This document shows positions 16,277 to 25,106 of a DNA stretch of 32,109 nucleotides, piece after piece. This DNA comes from Marinobacter sp. GTDB taxonomy: Bacteria > Pseudomonadota > Gammaproteobacteria > Pseudomonadales > Oleiphilaceae. The notes under the pieces were generated by a model. It saw nothing but the letters and a program-made list of their open reading frames with translations, had not been told where the DNA came from and did no database searches. Every line of letters begins with the position of its first letter. Position 1 is the first letter of the stretch. The position numbers and the translations under genes were made by a program. The DNA is taken from assembly GCA_022014155.1 (NCBI GenBank), contig JAKLLS010000029.1, forward strand, positions 1-32,109, given 5' to 3'.

Positions 16277-18367
16277 TCAACCGTATTGTTGAAGCAGGCT
16301 GGGAACGTCAATAATCAGGGCAATACGCCCATCTCCGGTAATCGTGGCTCCGGCCATCCCCGGCGTCCCCTGAAGCGCACGCCCCAGGGGTTTGATTACG
16401 ACCTCCTCCTGACCGATGAGCTGATCCACCACAAACCCCACCTGCTTTGTTCCCATCGCCACAATCACAACATGGGCATTGTCCGATTCGGGTTCACTGG
16501 CGCCTCTCACCAACCAGCGTTTTATATGGAACAACGGGAAAACCTTGTCCCTCACCACGATGCATTCGCGTCCGTCCACAACATTGGTTTTGGAGAGATC
16601 CAAATGGAAGATTTCCACAACGTTGACCAGAGGCAGTGCAAATGACTGGTCCCCCAACATGATCATCAACGTCGGCATGATGGCCAGGGTCAGCGGCACC
16701 TTGATCACAATCCGTGAGCCTTTGCCAAGCTCTGACTCCACATTGAGCTGGCCGTTCAGCTGGCCAATCTTGGTCTTCACCACATCCATGCCCACACCAC
16801 GACCAGACACATCCGAGATCTGATCCTTGGTGGAAAATCCAGCAGCAAAGATGAGGTTGTAGCACTCGTTTTCTGTCAGCCTGTCCGCCGCGTCCTGATC
16901 GTAGAGCCCTTTCTCGACCGCCTTTCGACGCAACACCTCAGGATTCATACCGGCGCCATCATCCTCAATGGACAACAGGATATGATCCCCCTCCTGCTCG
17001 GCATTCAGGGTGACCGTGCCGGTACGGGGCTTACCCGCTTTTTCACGGACATCCGGCGCCTCGATACCATGATCCACGGAGTTACGAACCAGATGCACCA
17101 GCGGGTCCGATAGAGCTTCTACCAGATTCTTATCCAGGTCGGTGTCTTCCCCGTGCATAACCAGGCTGACTTCTTTCTTGAGGCTGCGGGCAAGATCCCG
17201 CACCACCCTGGGGAAACGGCCAAAGACTTTTTTGATCGGTTGCATCCGCGTCTGCATAACAGCAGACTGCAAATCAGTGGTGACCACATCCAGATTGGAA
17301 ACCGCCTTCTGCATGTGCTCGTCGTCGCTCTGCGCGCCAAGTCGCTGCAGGCGGTTACGCACCAGCACCAGCTCCCCCACCATGTTCATGATGTCATCCA
17401 GGCGTTTGGTGTCGACCCGGACGGTGGTCTCGGCAGCAGGTCCCTGCTCTTTTGTTGCTGTCGCTGGCGGTTTAGCCTCGGTCTTCTCGGGCTGTTCAAG
17501 CTTGGCCCCAGGCTTCGGTGTCTCAGGCTCGGGTTTCGGTTCACTAGCCATCGCCTTCTGGCCGCTGCCAGCTGTGGGGCTGCCACCCTTGCCATGAAGG
17601 TCATCCAACAGCTTTTCAAATTCGTCATCCGTGATCAGGTCGCCACTGCTTTTATCAGCCTGCTCGCCGGTATCCGCGGCCAGGTCAGCGGCGGCCTCTT
17701 CCGCAGGCGCGCCCGCAAACTGCCCCTTGCCATGAAGTTGATCCAGCAGGGCTTCAAATTCGTCATCGGTAATCTCGTCCCCGGAGGCGCTGTCGTCTCC
17801 CCGCGCACCAGCGCCCGCTTCCTGGTCGGGCACCGAACCGGATTGCTCATTGCCGTTTCCTAACGCGTCCAGAAGTTGCTCGAACTCGTCGTCGGTGATA
17901 TCACCATGATCCTCGCCGTGTCCTGCGCCGATCTGTTCCAACTGTTGAGCCTCTGGCACCCCCGCCGAGACACTACCAGCCGGCTCCGCCAAGGCATCCA
18001 GGGCTTTGATCAGTTGATCGGGGGCCGGCGTCAGTTCTTCATGATTACGCACCTGCTCGAACATCGCATTGACGTTGTCCAGCGCTTCCAGCACCACGTC
18101 CATCAACTCCGAATCCACCTGTCGCTTGTGATTGCGAAGGGTGTCGAAGACATTCTCGGCAGAGTGACAACAGTTGACCAGAGCTTCTAGCTGAAGGAAG
18201 CCCGCGCCCCCTTTTACCGTATGGAAACCACGGAATATGGCGTTGAGGAGATCACTGTCGTCCGGATTCTGCTCAAGATCCACCAATTGCTCGGACAGTT
18301 TTTCGAGTATCTCGCCGGCTTCAACCAGGAAGTCCTGCAGGATCTCTTCATCGGCATCAAACGCCAT
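16277..18367 (-). CDS. cheA: chemotaxis histidine kinase CheA
   Basis: The protein has 696 residues. The HPt domain (about 1-105) has phosphoacceptor H49 in GFHTVKGGAG. Residues 130-312 are a long acidic to Pro/Lys-rich linker with three copies of an ITDDEFExLLDxL motif (at 157, 199 and 245) and no recognisable P2 fold. The dimerisation domain follows (about 315-380), then the ATPase domain with the N box HLVRNSVDHG (425-434), G1 DDGAGM and G2 GRGVGMD. The C-terminal CheW-like domain is at about 555-696. CheA phosphorylates CheY and CheB. It lies 16 bases after cheZ. In Vibrio CheA the equivalent linker region binds ParP/ParC. Confidence 0.97.
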   Translation of the reverse strand: MAFDADEEILQDFLVEAGEILEKLSEQLVDLEQNPDDSDLLNAIFRGFHTVKGGAGFLQLEALVNCCHSAENVFDTLRNHKRQVDSELMDVVLEALDNVNAMFEQVRNHEELTPAPDQLIKALDALAEPAGSVSAGVPEAQQLEQIGAGHGEDHGDITDDEFEQLLDALGNGNEQSGSVPDQEAGAGARGDDSASGDEITDDEFEALLDQLHGKGQFAGAPAEEAAADLAADTGEQADKSSGDLITDDEFEKLLDDLHGKGGSPTAGSGQKAMASEPKPEPETPKPGAKLEQPEKTEAKPPATATKEQGPAAETTVRVDTKRLDDIMNMVGELVLVRNRLQRLGAQSDDEHMQKAVSNLDVVTTDLQSAVMQTRMQPIKKVFGRFPRVVRDLARSLKKEVSLVMHGEDTDLDKNLVEALSDPLVHLVRNSVDHGIEAPDVREKAGKPRTGTVTLNAEQEGDHILLSIEDDGAGMNPEVLRRKAVEKGLYDQDAADRLTENECYNLIFAAGFSTKDQISDVSGRGVGMDVVKTKIGQLNGQLNVESELGKGSRIVIKVPLTLAIMPTLMIMLGDQSFALPLVNVVEIFHLDLSKTNVVDGRECIVVRDKVFPLFHIKRWLVRGASEPESDNAHVVIVAMGTKQVGFVVDQLIGQEEVVIKPLGRALQGTPGMAGATITGDGRIALIIDVPSLLQQYG

Positions 18368-18383
18368 GGGTTACCCTCTTCAT

Positions 18384-19172
18384 TCAGAAACCGAGACTGG
18401 ACAAAAGATCATCAACATCGTCCTGACCCGATACGACATCCTCACGCTCTTCAGCGTTCATCTGGGGCCCGACACCCTGTTCGGCGGACACTTCCGCCGA
18501 CTCTATTTCATGCACGGTGCCTGTCAGTTGATCGACATGGCTGGCCATGACCACCAGGCTCAGCAGATGCTCTTCCACTTCCTTCACCAGATTGGTGACC
18601 TTCTGGATCACCTGTCCGGTCAGATCCTGGAAGTCCTGCGCCAACAGGATTTCAGACAGATTGTTATAAATCGTGTCGGCATCCTCGGTCAGCGTGACAA
18701 AGAACCGATCTATCCGACCATAGAGATCACGAAATTCCGCAGGCTGCATTTCCCGACGACGAAGGCGCTGCCATTCGTCTCTAAGGGCTGCTGCCTCATC
18801 CCGAATAACATGCGCCTTGGGCATGGTTTCCTCAACCAGGTCCATAGTGCGATTGGCCGCCTGGCCGGTCATTTGCACGACGTATTCCAGCCGGTCGGAA
18901 GCATCGGTCATTTTTGACAGGGCTTCCTGCTGTTCCGCATTCCGGGGGTCAATCTGGAAGTTACGAATCGCCTCGTGGAGGCTGCGAGTGAGCCGCCCGA
19001 CTTCCCGGTACAGGCTCTGATCACGGACCTCGCTGAGATCGCTGATCAGAGTCATCGCCCGGGCATAGTCACCGGCATTGACGTGCTCAACCAGCTCGTT
19101 AGCCTGTACGCGGAGCTTTTCCGTCACCTCCGGATCAAGGCCTTGCGGGTTCTTGTTGTTGCTATCGCTCAT
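18384..19172 (-). CDS. cheZ: CheY phosphatase CheZ
   Basis: The protein has 262 residues, almost entirely helical. The catalytic segment DFQDLTGQVIQ is visible; D183 and Q187 correspond to the D-x-x-x-Q pair that dephosphorylates CheY-P. The C-terminus ends in DDVDDLLSSLGF, the amphipathic helix that docks on CheY. It is longer than E. coli CheZ at the N-terminus, as in other polar flagellates. It lies 21 bases after cheY and 16 before cheA. Confidence 0.96.
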   Translation of the reverse strand: MSDSNNKNPQGLDPEVTEKLRVQANELVEHVNAGDYARAMTLISDLSEVRDQSLYREVGRLTRSLHEAIRNFQIDPRNAEQQEALSKMTDASDRLEYVVQMTGQAANRTMDLVEETMPKAHVIRDEAAALRDEWQRLRRREMQPAEFRDLYGRIDRFFVTLTEDADTIYNNLSEILLAQDFQDLTGQVIQKVTNLVKEVEEHLLSLVVMASHVDQLTGTVHEIESAEVSAEQGVGPQMNAEEREDVVSGQDDVDDLLSSLGF

Positions 19173-19193
19173 GAGAGCCCATCCGACCTTGGG

Positions 19194-19577
19194 TTACTGG
19201 ATTCGCTCGAAGATTTTTTCAATCTTCTCCTTGAGTACGGCTGCGGTAAACGGCTTCACCACATAGCCATTCACCCCTGCTTGTGCGGCGGCCACAATTT
19301 GATCCCGTTTTGCTTCCGCAGTAACCATGAGAACCGGAAGGGTTTTCAGGTTTTCATCAGCACGAACGGCTTTTAGCAGGTCAAACCCGGACATACCTGG
19401 CATATTCCAGTCAGTCACCAGGAAGTCATACTTGCCGCTTTGCAACATGGGCAACGCGGTGTTGCCGTCGTCGGCTTCGTCGGTATTAGTGAATCCCAGA
19501 TCACGCAGAAGGTTCTTGATGATCCGTCGCATTGTGGAAAAGTCGTCCACAATGAGGATTTTCATGTTCTTGTCCAA
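19194..19577 (-). CDS. cheY: chemotaxis response regulator CheY
   Basis: The protein has 127 residues and is a single receiver domain: acidic pair D11/D12, phosphoacceptor D56 in TDWNMPG, T86 and K108 (VVKPF). It binds the FliM switch and reverses rotation when phosphorylated. The start is probably the TTG at 19577 (MDKNMKIL), because GGAGG lies exactly five bases upstream. The ATG at 19565 would sit 17 bases from that site. The 174-base gap after fliA makes this the first gene after a possible break in the operon. Confidence 0.96.
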   Translation of the reverse strand: MDKNMKILIVDDFSTMRRIIKNLLRDLGFTNTDEADDGNTALPMLQSGKYDFLVTDWNMPGMSGFDLLKAVRADENLKTLPVLMVTAEAKRDQIVAAAQAGVNGYVVKPFTAAVLKEKIEKIFERIQ

Positions 19578-19582
19578 AGGGA

Positions 19583-19587
19583 CCTCC
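19583..19587 (-). promoter_or_regulatory. ribosome-binding site that favours a TTG start for cheY
   Basis: A perfect GGAGG on the minus strand is five bases before TTG (19577) and 17 bases before the first ATG (19565). This spacing decides for TTG. Confidence 0.7.
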
Positions 19588-19619
19588 AGTTTGTAACACC
19601 CGGAATACGTTTTATCTTT

Positions 19620-19637
19620 CTGCCAATAATCTGGCAG
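19620..19637 (-). promoter_or_regulatory. hairpin in the cheY leader
   Basis: CTGCCA and TGGCAG form a perfect six-base stem with a six-base loop, 43 bases before the cheY start, in the 174-base fliA-cheY gap. An AAAGATAAAA stretch follows. No function can be assigned; no close sigma-54 or sigma-28 site was found in this gap. Confidence 0.3.
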
Positions 19638-19731
19638 CCCGGCGGATTTACCGCTTATTGTGTGGGGATTGCCCCAGTTGTAAAGCGTCGGTTACCAAAA
19701 GCTACAGATGGCCAACCTCAGTACACGTTGA

Positions 19732-19760
19732 ACCGGCTGATTCCCGGCCTGCTAGCCGGT
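19732..19760 (-). terminator. possible attenuator hairpin at the fliA stop
   Basis: ACCGGCT and AGCCGGT form a seven-base perfect stem with a 15-base loop; the 5' arm overlaps the last fliA codons and stop. There is no U-tract, so this is a weak terminator candidate. Confidence 0.25.
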
Positions 19761-20495
19761 CGTTTCGCGGTGCCAGCCAGTCAAACGCCCACGAAGTCTC
19801 AATGCGGCCTGACTGTGTATCTGGCTGACACGGCTTTCACTCACGCCGAGAACAGCGCCGATTTCCTTGAGATTCAGCTCCTCCTGGTAATACAGGCTGA
19901 GCACCAGCTTTTCCCGCTCGGGTAACTCTTCAATGGCTTGCGCCAGACTTCGCTTGAACGCATCGGAAGTGATGTCATCCAGGGGATTATCACTTGCCTC
20001 TGCTTCTTCTAACGGCAGCTCCCCGGATTCATTGAGCTCATCAAGACTAAATAGTCTGCCACTGTTGGCATCACTCAGGCTGGAATGGTACTCGGCAAGC
20101 TCCATTCCCAACTCGTCAGCGACTTCCTGATCCTGAGCTTCACGACCGAAACGATCTTCAACAGCTTTGATGGCCTGGGAAATACGGCGGGCATTGCGAT
20201 GAACAGAACGGGGTACCCAGTCACCCTTGCGGATTTCATCCACCATGGCGCCACGGATCCGGATACCGGCATAGGTTTCGAAGGTGGCGCCCTTGGTAGA
20301 GCTATACCGCTGCGCCGCTTCCAGCAGCCCGATCATGCCGGCCTGCATAAGATCCTCAAGCTGAACTGAAGCCGGCAAACGGGCCATCAGGTGCAGTGCG
20401 ATCTTCTTGACCAGCGGGGCATGCTCTTCAACGAGTTGGGAAGCGCCCTTGACGCCGGTTTTCTGATAGATTCCCAGGTGTTTCGCCAATGTCAT
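19752..20495 (-). CDS. fliA: flagellar sigma factor FliA (sigma-28)
   Basis: The protein has 247 residues. Region 2 is visible as VKKIALHLMARLPASVQLEDLMQAGMIGLLEA, then the region 2.4-like ATFETYAGIRIRGAMVDEIRKGDWVPRSVHR. Region 4 ends with LNLKEIGAVLGVSESRVSQIHSQA, a helix-turn-helix that contacts the -35. FliA drives late flagellar and chemotaxis genes and is held by FlgM until hook completion. It follows fleN by 30 bases. A likely target, the parC-parP promoter, lies in this window. Confidence 0.97.
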   Translation of the reverse strand: MTLAKHLGIYQKTGVKGASQLVEEHAPLVKKIALHLMARLPASVQLEDLMQAGMIGLLEAAQRYSSTKGATFETYAGIRIRGAMVDEIRKGDWVPRSVHRNARRISQAIKAVEDRFGREAQDQEVADELGMELAEYHSSLSDANSGRLFSLDELNESGELPLEEAEASDNPLDDITSDAFKRSLAQAIEELPEREKLVLSLYYQEELNLKEIGAVLGVSESRVSQIHSQAALRLRGRLTGWHRETTG

Positions 20496-20525
20496 GTATC
20501 CAGTTTTATGGTGACAGGATCAATT

Positions 20526-21338
20526 TCAGACTTCGACGAGCCGCTCCACAAAAAACTCCAGGTGTCCGCGGGGTGATGACGGTAACGGCCAGTTATCGAC
20601 TTTATCAGCCAGTGCCCTGATCGCCAGTGATGCTTTTGCCCTGGGATAAGCTTCCAGAACCGCCTTCTGCCGCTGCACCGCTTTCTTGACGGCTTCGTCG
20701 TAAGGCACGATACCCACATATTGTAGTGCTACATCAAGAAACCGCTCAGTGACTCGGGTCAGTTTTTCGAAAAGATGCTTTCCTTCCTGATCATTACGCA
20801 CCTGGTTGGCAAGAATACGGAAACGGTTCGTCCCGTAATCGCGATTCATCAACTTGATCAGGGCGTAACAGTCGGTAATGGACGTCGGCTCATCACAAAC
20901 CACCAGAAGCAGCTCCTGTGATGCCCTCAGGAAACTGACTACCGATTCGGAAATACCCGCCGCGGTATCCACAATGAGAACGTCGATCTGGTCACCGAGT
21001 TCGCTAAAGGCGTTAATCAGACCAGCGTGCTCCATGGCGCTGAGCTGGGTCATACGCTGGGTACCCGAAGACGCCGGGACGATCTTGATCCCCCCCGGGC
21101 CATCAACCAGAATATCCTTCAGGTCGCAATCGCCTGCCAGTACATCGGACAGGTTACGATTGGCGGTAATCCCCAGCAGGACATCAATATTGGCCAGGCC
21201 AAGGTCGGCATCCAGCAACACGACACGACGCCCCTTCTGGGCAAGTGCAATTCCCAGATTGACCGAAACGTTGCTCTTGCCAACGCCGCCCTTTCCGCCG
21301 GAAACTGCAATCACCTGTACCGGATGTGGTTTACTCAT
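20526..21338 (-). CDS. fleN: flagellar number regulator FleN (FlhG), MinD-like ATPase
   Basis: The protein has 270 residues. The deviant Walker A GGKGGVGKSN is near the N-terminus, DADLGLANID follows as the switch I region, and VLIVDTAAGIS is the Walker B region. A C-terminal amphipathic segment (HLEFFVERLVEV) could bind membrane. In Pseudomonas and Vibrio this protein restrains the activator FleQ/FlrA and limits polar flagella to one. It lies between flhF and fliA, the conserved order. No strong ribosome site precedes the ATG. Confidence 0.95.
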   Translation of the reverse strand: MSKPHPVQVIAVSGGKGGVGKSNVSVNLGIALAQKGRRVVLLDADLGLANIDVLLGITANRNLSDVLAGDCDLKDILVDGPGGIKIVPASSGTQRMTQLSAMEHAGLINAFSELGDQIDVLIVDTAAGISESVVSFLRASQELLLVVCDEPTSITDCYALIKLMNRDYGTNRFRILANQVRNDQEGKHLFEKLTRVTERFLDVALQYVGIVPYDEAVKKAVQRQKAVLEAYPRAKASLAIRALADKVDNWPLPSSPRGHLEFFVERLVEV

Positions 21339-21390
21339 ACTTGGTTTTATCTCTCGCCACGTTTAACCGAAGGCTCAGTTGTCATTGAAC

Positions 21391-21425
21391 GGCGCCTGTT
21401 GCGCGCCGGATACTCCGTCATCCGG
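21391..21425 (-). promoter_or_regulatory. two overlapping hairpins between flhF and fleN
   Basis: In the 105-base gap, CCGGAT/ATCCGG (21406-21425, loop eight) and GGCGC/GCGCC (21391-21407, loop seven) are perfect inverted repeats that share two bases. They could be alternative RNA structures that adjust fleN expression relative to flhF; this is only a structural observation. Confidence 0.3.
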
Positions 21426-21443
21426 TACGGCCGGGGATGGGTT

Positions 21444-22751
21444 TCAGGCCCCCTCTGCCACCGCCTGTTGTTGCTGGAGTGTTTTGAGCCGCTCCACGGC
21501 CAGCCGAACCAGAGGCACGGCTTCTGCGTGATGCAAATCTTCGGGGATCTTCTGGCCGTCTGTGTAGTAGGCCACGGGCAGACCAGACTCCATCGCAAAC
21601 CCCAAAGACTCGCCCAGGGTAAGGGCTTCATCTATTTTAGTCATAACACAGCCCGCAAGGTTAGCCATCTTATAGCAATGCCAGACGGATTTCATGATGC
21701 GGGGCTGGCTGGTAGCCGAAACGACCAGATGAGTGCGTATCTTATGGTGACTTCGGGCCAGCTCTGACAACTGCTGCGCGTAGCCCTTGTCGGAACTGGT
21801 CAGACCGGCGGTATCAATCAGCACCAGATGACGATCGGACAACTCATCCAGGATATCGTCGAGGGAATGACTTTCATCAACCACCCTGACCGGCACATTG
21901 AGGATACGACCAAACACGAACAACTGCTCATGGGCTGCTACCCGATAGCGGTCTGTGGTGACCAGCGCCAGGGAGTCGGCACCGTGCCGGAGGACATGGC
22001 GCGCCGCCAGCTTGCCAATAGTGGTGGTCTTGCCAGACCCGGTGGGTCCGACCAGGGCATAGACTCCGCCCTGATCCAGCCACTCGGTACGGGAGGTTTT
22101 CACACCGGTGGCGAGCATTTTCAGTGACTGCTTCCAGCCATCTTCCAGACGCCCGCCATTGTGTCGACGTGACAGTGAGTTAGCCAGTTCAAACCCAAGC
22201 CCGAATTCCTGCAGGCGTTCGGCAAGCCGTTGCTGGACAGCGTTAGTCGCCGGTTTTTTAGGCTCCTGAGTGCGGGCGCCCATCAGGTCCCGTAAAGAAC
22301 TGATCTCTGCACGCATCTGCGCCAGCTCGTCGGAATACCCCCCCGAGGTTCCACCGGCAGGTGCCGGCGCGTAACCGGATTCCACTGCGGGGGACCCAAG
22401 CCCTAGCGCCGAGTCCTCAATGAAAGCCGTATTGTTGGCATAACCGTGGCCAATGCCTGCCCGCTTTTCACGGACTTCACGGATACGATCCCGGGAACGC
22501 CCCAGCTCATCTTCCAGGTGGCGATGTTGTTCCGCCTGCATTTCCGCCAGCCGGGAACCGTTGGTAGCTTCCCGGGCTTTGTCACCCAAGCGCTGACGCG
22601 CCATATTTTCGTCGTAGTCCAGTGCCGTCACAATTTCGACGCCACCATCCACCCGGCGATTGGAGAGAATCACGGCGTCCGGGCCCATCTGTTCCCGCAC
22701 CTGCTTCAATGCCTCTGCCATGCTCTGAGCAAAAAAACGTTTTACTTTCAT
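21444..22751 (-). CDS. flhF: flagellar placement GTPase FlhF
   Basis: The protein has 435 residues. The N-terminal B domain (about 1-165) starts MKVKRFFAQSMAEAL and is charged. A linker and helical N domain follow, then an SRP-type G domain with P-loop GPTGSGKTT (235-243), DTAG (313-316) and TKID (371-374). FlhF marks the cell pole for flagellar assembly and acts against FleN. It follows flhA with a 61-base gap. Confidence 0.96.
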   Translation of the reverse strand: MKVKRFFAQSMAEALKQVREQMGPDAVILSNRRVDGGVEIVTALDYDENMARQRLGDKAREATNGSRLAEMQAEQHRHLEDELGRSRDRIREVREKRAGIGHGYANNTAFIEDSALGLGSPAVESGYAPAPAGGTSGGYSDELAQMRAEISSLRDLMGARTQEPKKPATNAVQQRLAERLQEFGLGFELANSLSRRHNGGRLEDGWKQSLKMLATGVKTSRTEWLDQGGVYALVGPTGSGKTTTIGKLAARHVLRHGADSLALVTTDRYRVAAHEQLFVFGRILNVPVRVVDESHSLDDILDELSDRHLVLIDTAGLTSSDKGYAQQLSELARSHHKIRTHLVVSATSQPRIMKSVWHCYKMANLAGCVMTKIDEALTLGESLGFAMESGLPVAYYTDGQKIPEDLHHAEAVPLVRLAVERLKTLQQQQAVAEGA

Positions 22752-22812
22752 GATGCCTCATCCTCCACCGGCAACGCCGTGCCTGCGCTGTCCGCTTTGT
22801 CATCCGCCGCCG

Positions 22813-24978
22813 TTACTGGCCGACAGACGCCACAATGGTGATCTGTTTGTTATCCGGAATTTCCTGGTAAGACAGTACGTGCAATCGCTCCACCCCATAG
22901 CTGGCAAACTTCGCCAGCACCGGTCGCAACGGGCCTGACACCAGCAGAATCGCTGGCTTGCCAAGCATTTCCTGGCGCTGGACACTCTCCTGCAGGGATC
23001 GCTGCAGTTTCTCCACCATGTTCGGTTCCAGTACCAGCCCTATGTCTTCCTGACCGCCGGATTGTTGACTCTGTTGAACTGACTTCAGCAATAACTGTTC
23101 CAAGTCTGGATCTAGGGTAATAACCGGAATTTCCTGCTCATTGCCACAGATACTCTGAACGATCATACGGCGCAGAGCCTGACGGGCCACCGTGGTCAGC
23201 AGTTTCGGATCCTGACTCCTGGGATGGACGTTGACGATAGACTCCGCAATCGAACGCATATCACGAATAGGCACTTCTTCCTTGAGCAGATTCTGCAGCA
23301 CCTTCAGCAACAGGCTGATGGAAATGGTGGTCGGCACCAGCTCTTCCGCCAGCTTGGGAGACACCTTTTCCAATTGGTCCAACCACTTCTGGGTTTCTTC
23401 GTGGCCGAGCAGTTCATGGGCGTGTTTCTGCAACACCTGATTGAGATGGGTGGCCACCACCGTACTGGCATCCACGACTGTATAGCCGAGGGTCTGGGCC
23501 TGATCCTTCTTTTCCGGCTCAATCCAGCTGGCGTCCAGGCCGAAGGCCGGGTCCTTGCCTGCAATCCCCTCGATCTTTCCGAACACCTGCCCCGGATCAA
23601 TGGCCAGTTCACGGTCCGGATGAATTTCAGCCTCGGCGAGCGTCACCCCCATCAAGGTAATGCGGTAGACGTTGGGCATCAGATCCAGGTTGTCACGGAT
23701 GTGTACCGACGGCATCAGAAATCCGAGATCCTGTGACAGCTTCTTGCGCACCCCCTTGATACGGCTCAGTAACTGGCCGCCCTGGGACTTGTCTACCAGC
23801 GGAATCAGACGGTATCCCACTTCCAGGCCCACAATGTCGACGGTGGCGACATCGTCCCAGCCCAATTCCCTGCTTTCACCCGGCGCGGGCAGTGCCTGAC
23901 CGTGATCGCCACCATCTCCACCAGGCGGCAGATCCCGCGCCGCCGGCTGCATGCCACCACGAACGGGGAACACACCTTCCTCTTCAATAGTCTGGCGTTC
24001 ACGCTTCCAGATCAGATAAGCGGCCACCGCGGCAATGATCCCCAGACCAAGAAACGCCACATGCGGCATCCCCGGAATAAGACCGAGAATAATCAGGATA
24101 GCAGCGGCAATGGACAGCGCCTTGGGCGCACTGAACATCTGCTTCAGGATCTGCCCACCCATGTCCTGACTGGATGTGACCCGTGTCACCATAATGGCCG
24201 CTGACGTCGACAGCAGCAGCGAAGGAATCTGTGCCACCAGACCATCACCGATGGTCAGCAAGGCATAGTTCTGTGTGGCCGTCCCAAAATCCAGACCATG
24301 CTGCAACATACCGATGGAAATACCGCCAATCAGGTTGATGGCCAGAATCAGCAGGCCGGCGACCGCATCCCCTTTGACAAACTTACTGGCACCGTCCATG
24401 GAGCCGTAGAAATCCGCTTCCTGGGCAACTTCGGAACGTCGATGCTTGGCTTCATCCTGATTGATCAGACCGGCGTTCAGATCGGCATCAATGGCCATCT
24501 GCTTGCCGGGCATGGCATCCAGGGTAAAGCGTGCGCTGACCTCTGACACCCGGCCGGCGCCTTTGGTGACCACCAGGAAGTTGATGATCATCAGGATGGC
24601 AAACACCACCAGACCTACCGCGTAGTTACCGCCAATCAGAACTTCGCCAAAGGACTCGATCACCTTACCGGCAGCGTCACCGCCCTCATGACCGTTGAGC
24701 AACACAATCCGCGTGGAGGCAACGTTCAGCGCAAGGCGCAACAGGGTCGCCACCAGCAGCACGGTCGGAAACGACGCAAACTCCATCGGCCGCAAGGCGT
24801 AAACACACACCAGAAGGATCACAATCGACAAAGTGATGTTGAATGTGAAGAAAACGTCCAACATGAACGCCGGCATCGGCAGTATCATCATGCCCAGCAA
24901 GCCCATCAGCATGATGGGTATACCAAGGTTTCCCCGCGTCAGGGATTTGACGTTGTTCAGGACTAAAGCTCTGTCCAT
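22813..24978 (-). CDS. flhA: flagellar export gate protein FlhA
   Basis: The protein has 721 residues. The N-terminal half has about eight membrane segments. The FHIPEP signature region is visible as RRSEVAQEADFYGSMDGASKFVKGDA. The C-terminal cytoplasmic half (about 360-721) forms the nonameric ring that binds chaperone-substrate complexes. The ATG at 24978 (MDRALVLNNV) has GGAGAG nine bases upstream; a start at 25041 would add 21 unrelated residues. It heads the minus-strand cluster, and a sigma-54 promoter lies upstream. Confidence 0.97.
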   Translation of the reverse strand: MDRALVLNNVKSLTRGNLGIPIMLMGLLGMMILPMPAFMLDVFFTFNITLSIVILLVCVYALRPMEFASFPTVLLVATLLRLALNVASTRIVLLNGHEGGDAAGKVIESFGEVLIGGNYAVGLVVFAILMIINFLVVTKGAGRVSEVSARFTLDAMPGKQMAIDADLNAGLINQDEAKHRRSEVAQEADFYGSMDGASKFVKGDAVAGLLILAINLIGGISIGMLQHGLDFGTATQNYALLTIGDGLVAQIPSLLLSTSAAIMVTRVTSSQDMGGQILKQMFSAPKALSIAAAILIILGLIPGMPHVAFLGLGIIAAVAAYLIWKRERQTIEEEGVFPVRGGMQPAARDLPPGGDGGDHGQALPAPGESRELGWDDVATVDIVGLEVGYRLIPLVDKSQGGQLLSRIKGVRKKLSQDLGFLMPSVHIRDNLDLMPNVYRITLMGVTLAEAEIHPDRELAIDPGQVFGKIEGIAGKDPAFGLDASWIEPEKKDQAQTLGYTVVDASTVVATHLNQVLQKHAHELLGHEETQKWLDQLEKVSPKLAEELVPTTISISLLLKVLQNLLKEEVPIRDMRSIAESIVNVHPRSQDPKLLTTVARQALRRMIVQSICGNEQEIPVITLDPDLEQLLLKSVQQSQQSGGQEDIGLVLEPNMVEKLQRSLQESVQRQEMLGKPAILLVSGPLRPVLAKFASYGVERLHVLSYQEIPDNKQITIVASVGQ

Positions 24979-25063
24979 GCCCGGAAACTCTCCACGTGGC
25001 GGTGCCTGCAGGCGCTCAATGGGTCGAAAATATGACGCCAATGCGTCGTTTGCAGGGGGTATC

Positions 25064-25078
25064 GCAAGATCCGTACCA
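25064..25078 (-). promoter_or_regulatory. sigma-54 (-24/-12) promoter for flhA
   Basis: On the minus strand TGGTAC is followed by five bases and TTGC. This matches the TGGCAC-N5-TTGC consensus at nine of ten positions, with the invariant GG and GC correctly spaced. It lies about 86 bases before the flhA ATG in the noncoding flhA-upp region. flhA is a sigma-54/FleQ-dependent gene in Pseudomonas, which agrees. Confidence 0.7.
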
Positions 25079-25106
25079 CCCCTTACGGGATTTCACTTCC
25101 CGGTGC

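Noticed and set aside
19588..19751. Possible sigma-54 or sigma-28 promoter for cheY.
   Set aside because: The best GG/GC pairs are one or two bases off the required spacing (for example TTGGCC...GTAGC), and TAAA...GCC pairs are four bases short; neither is convincing.
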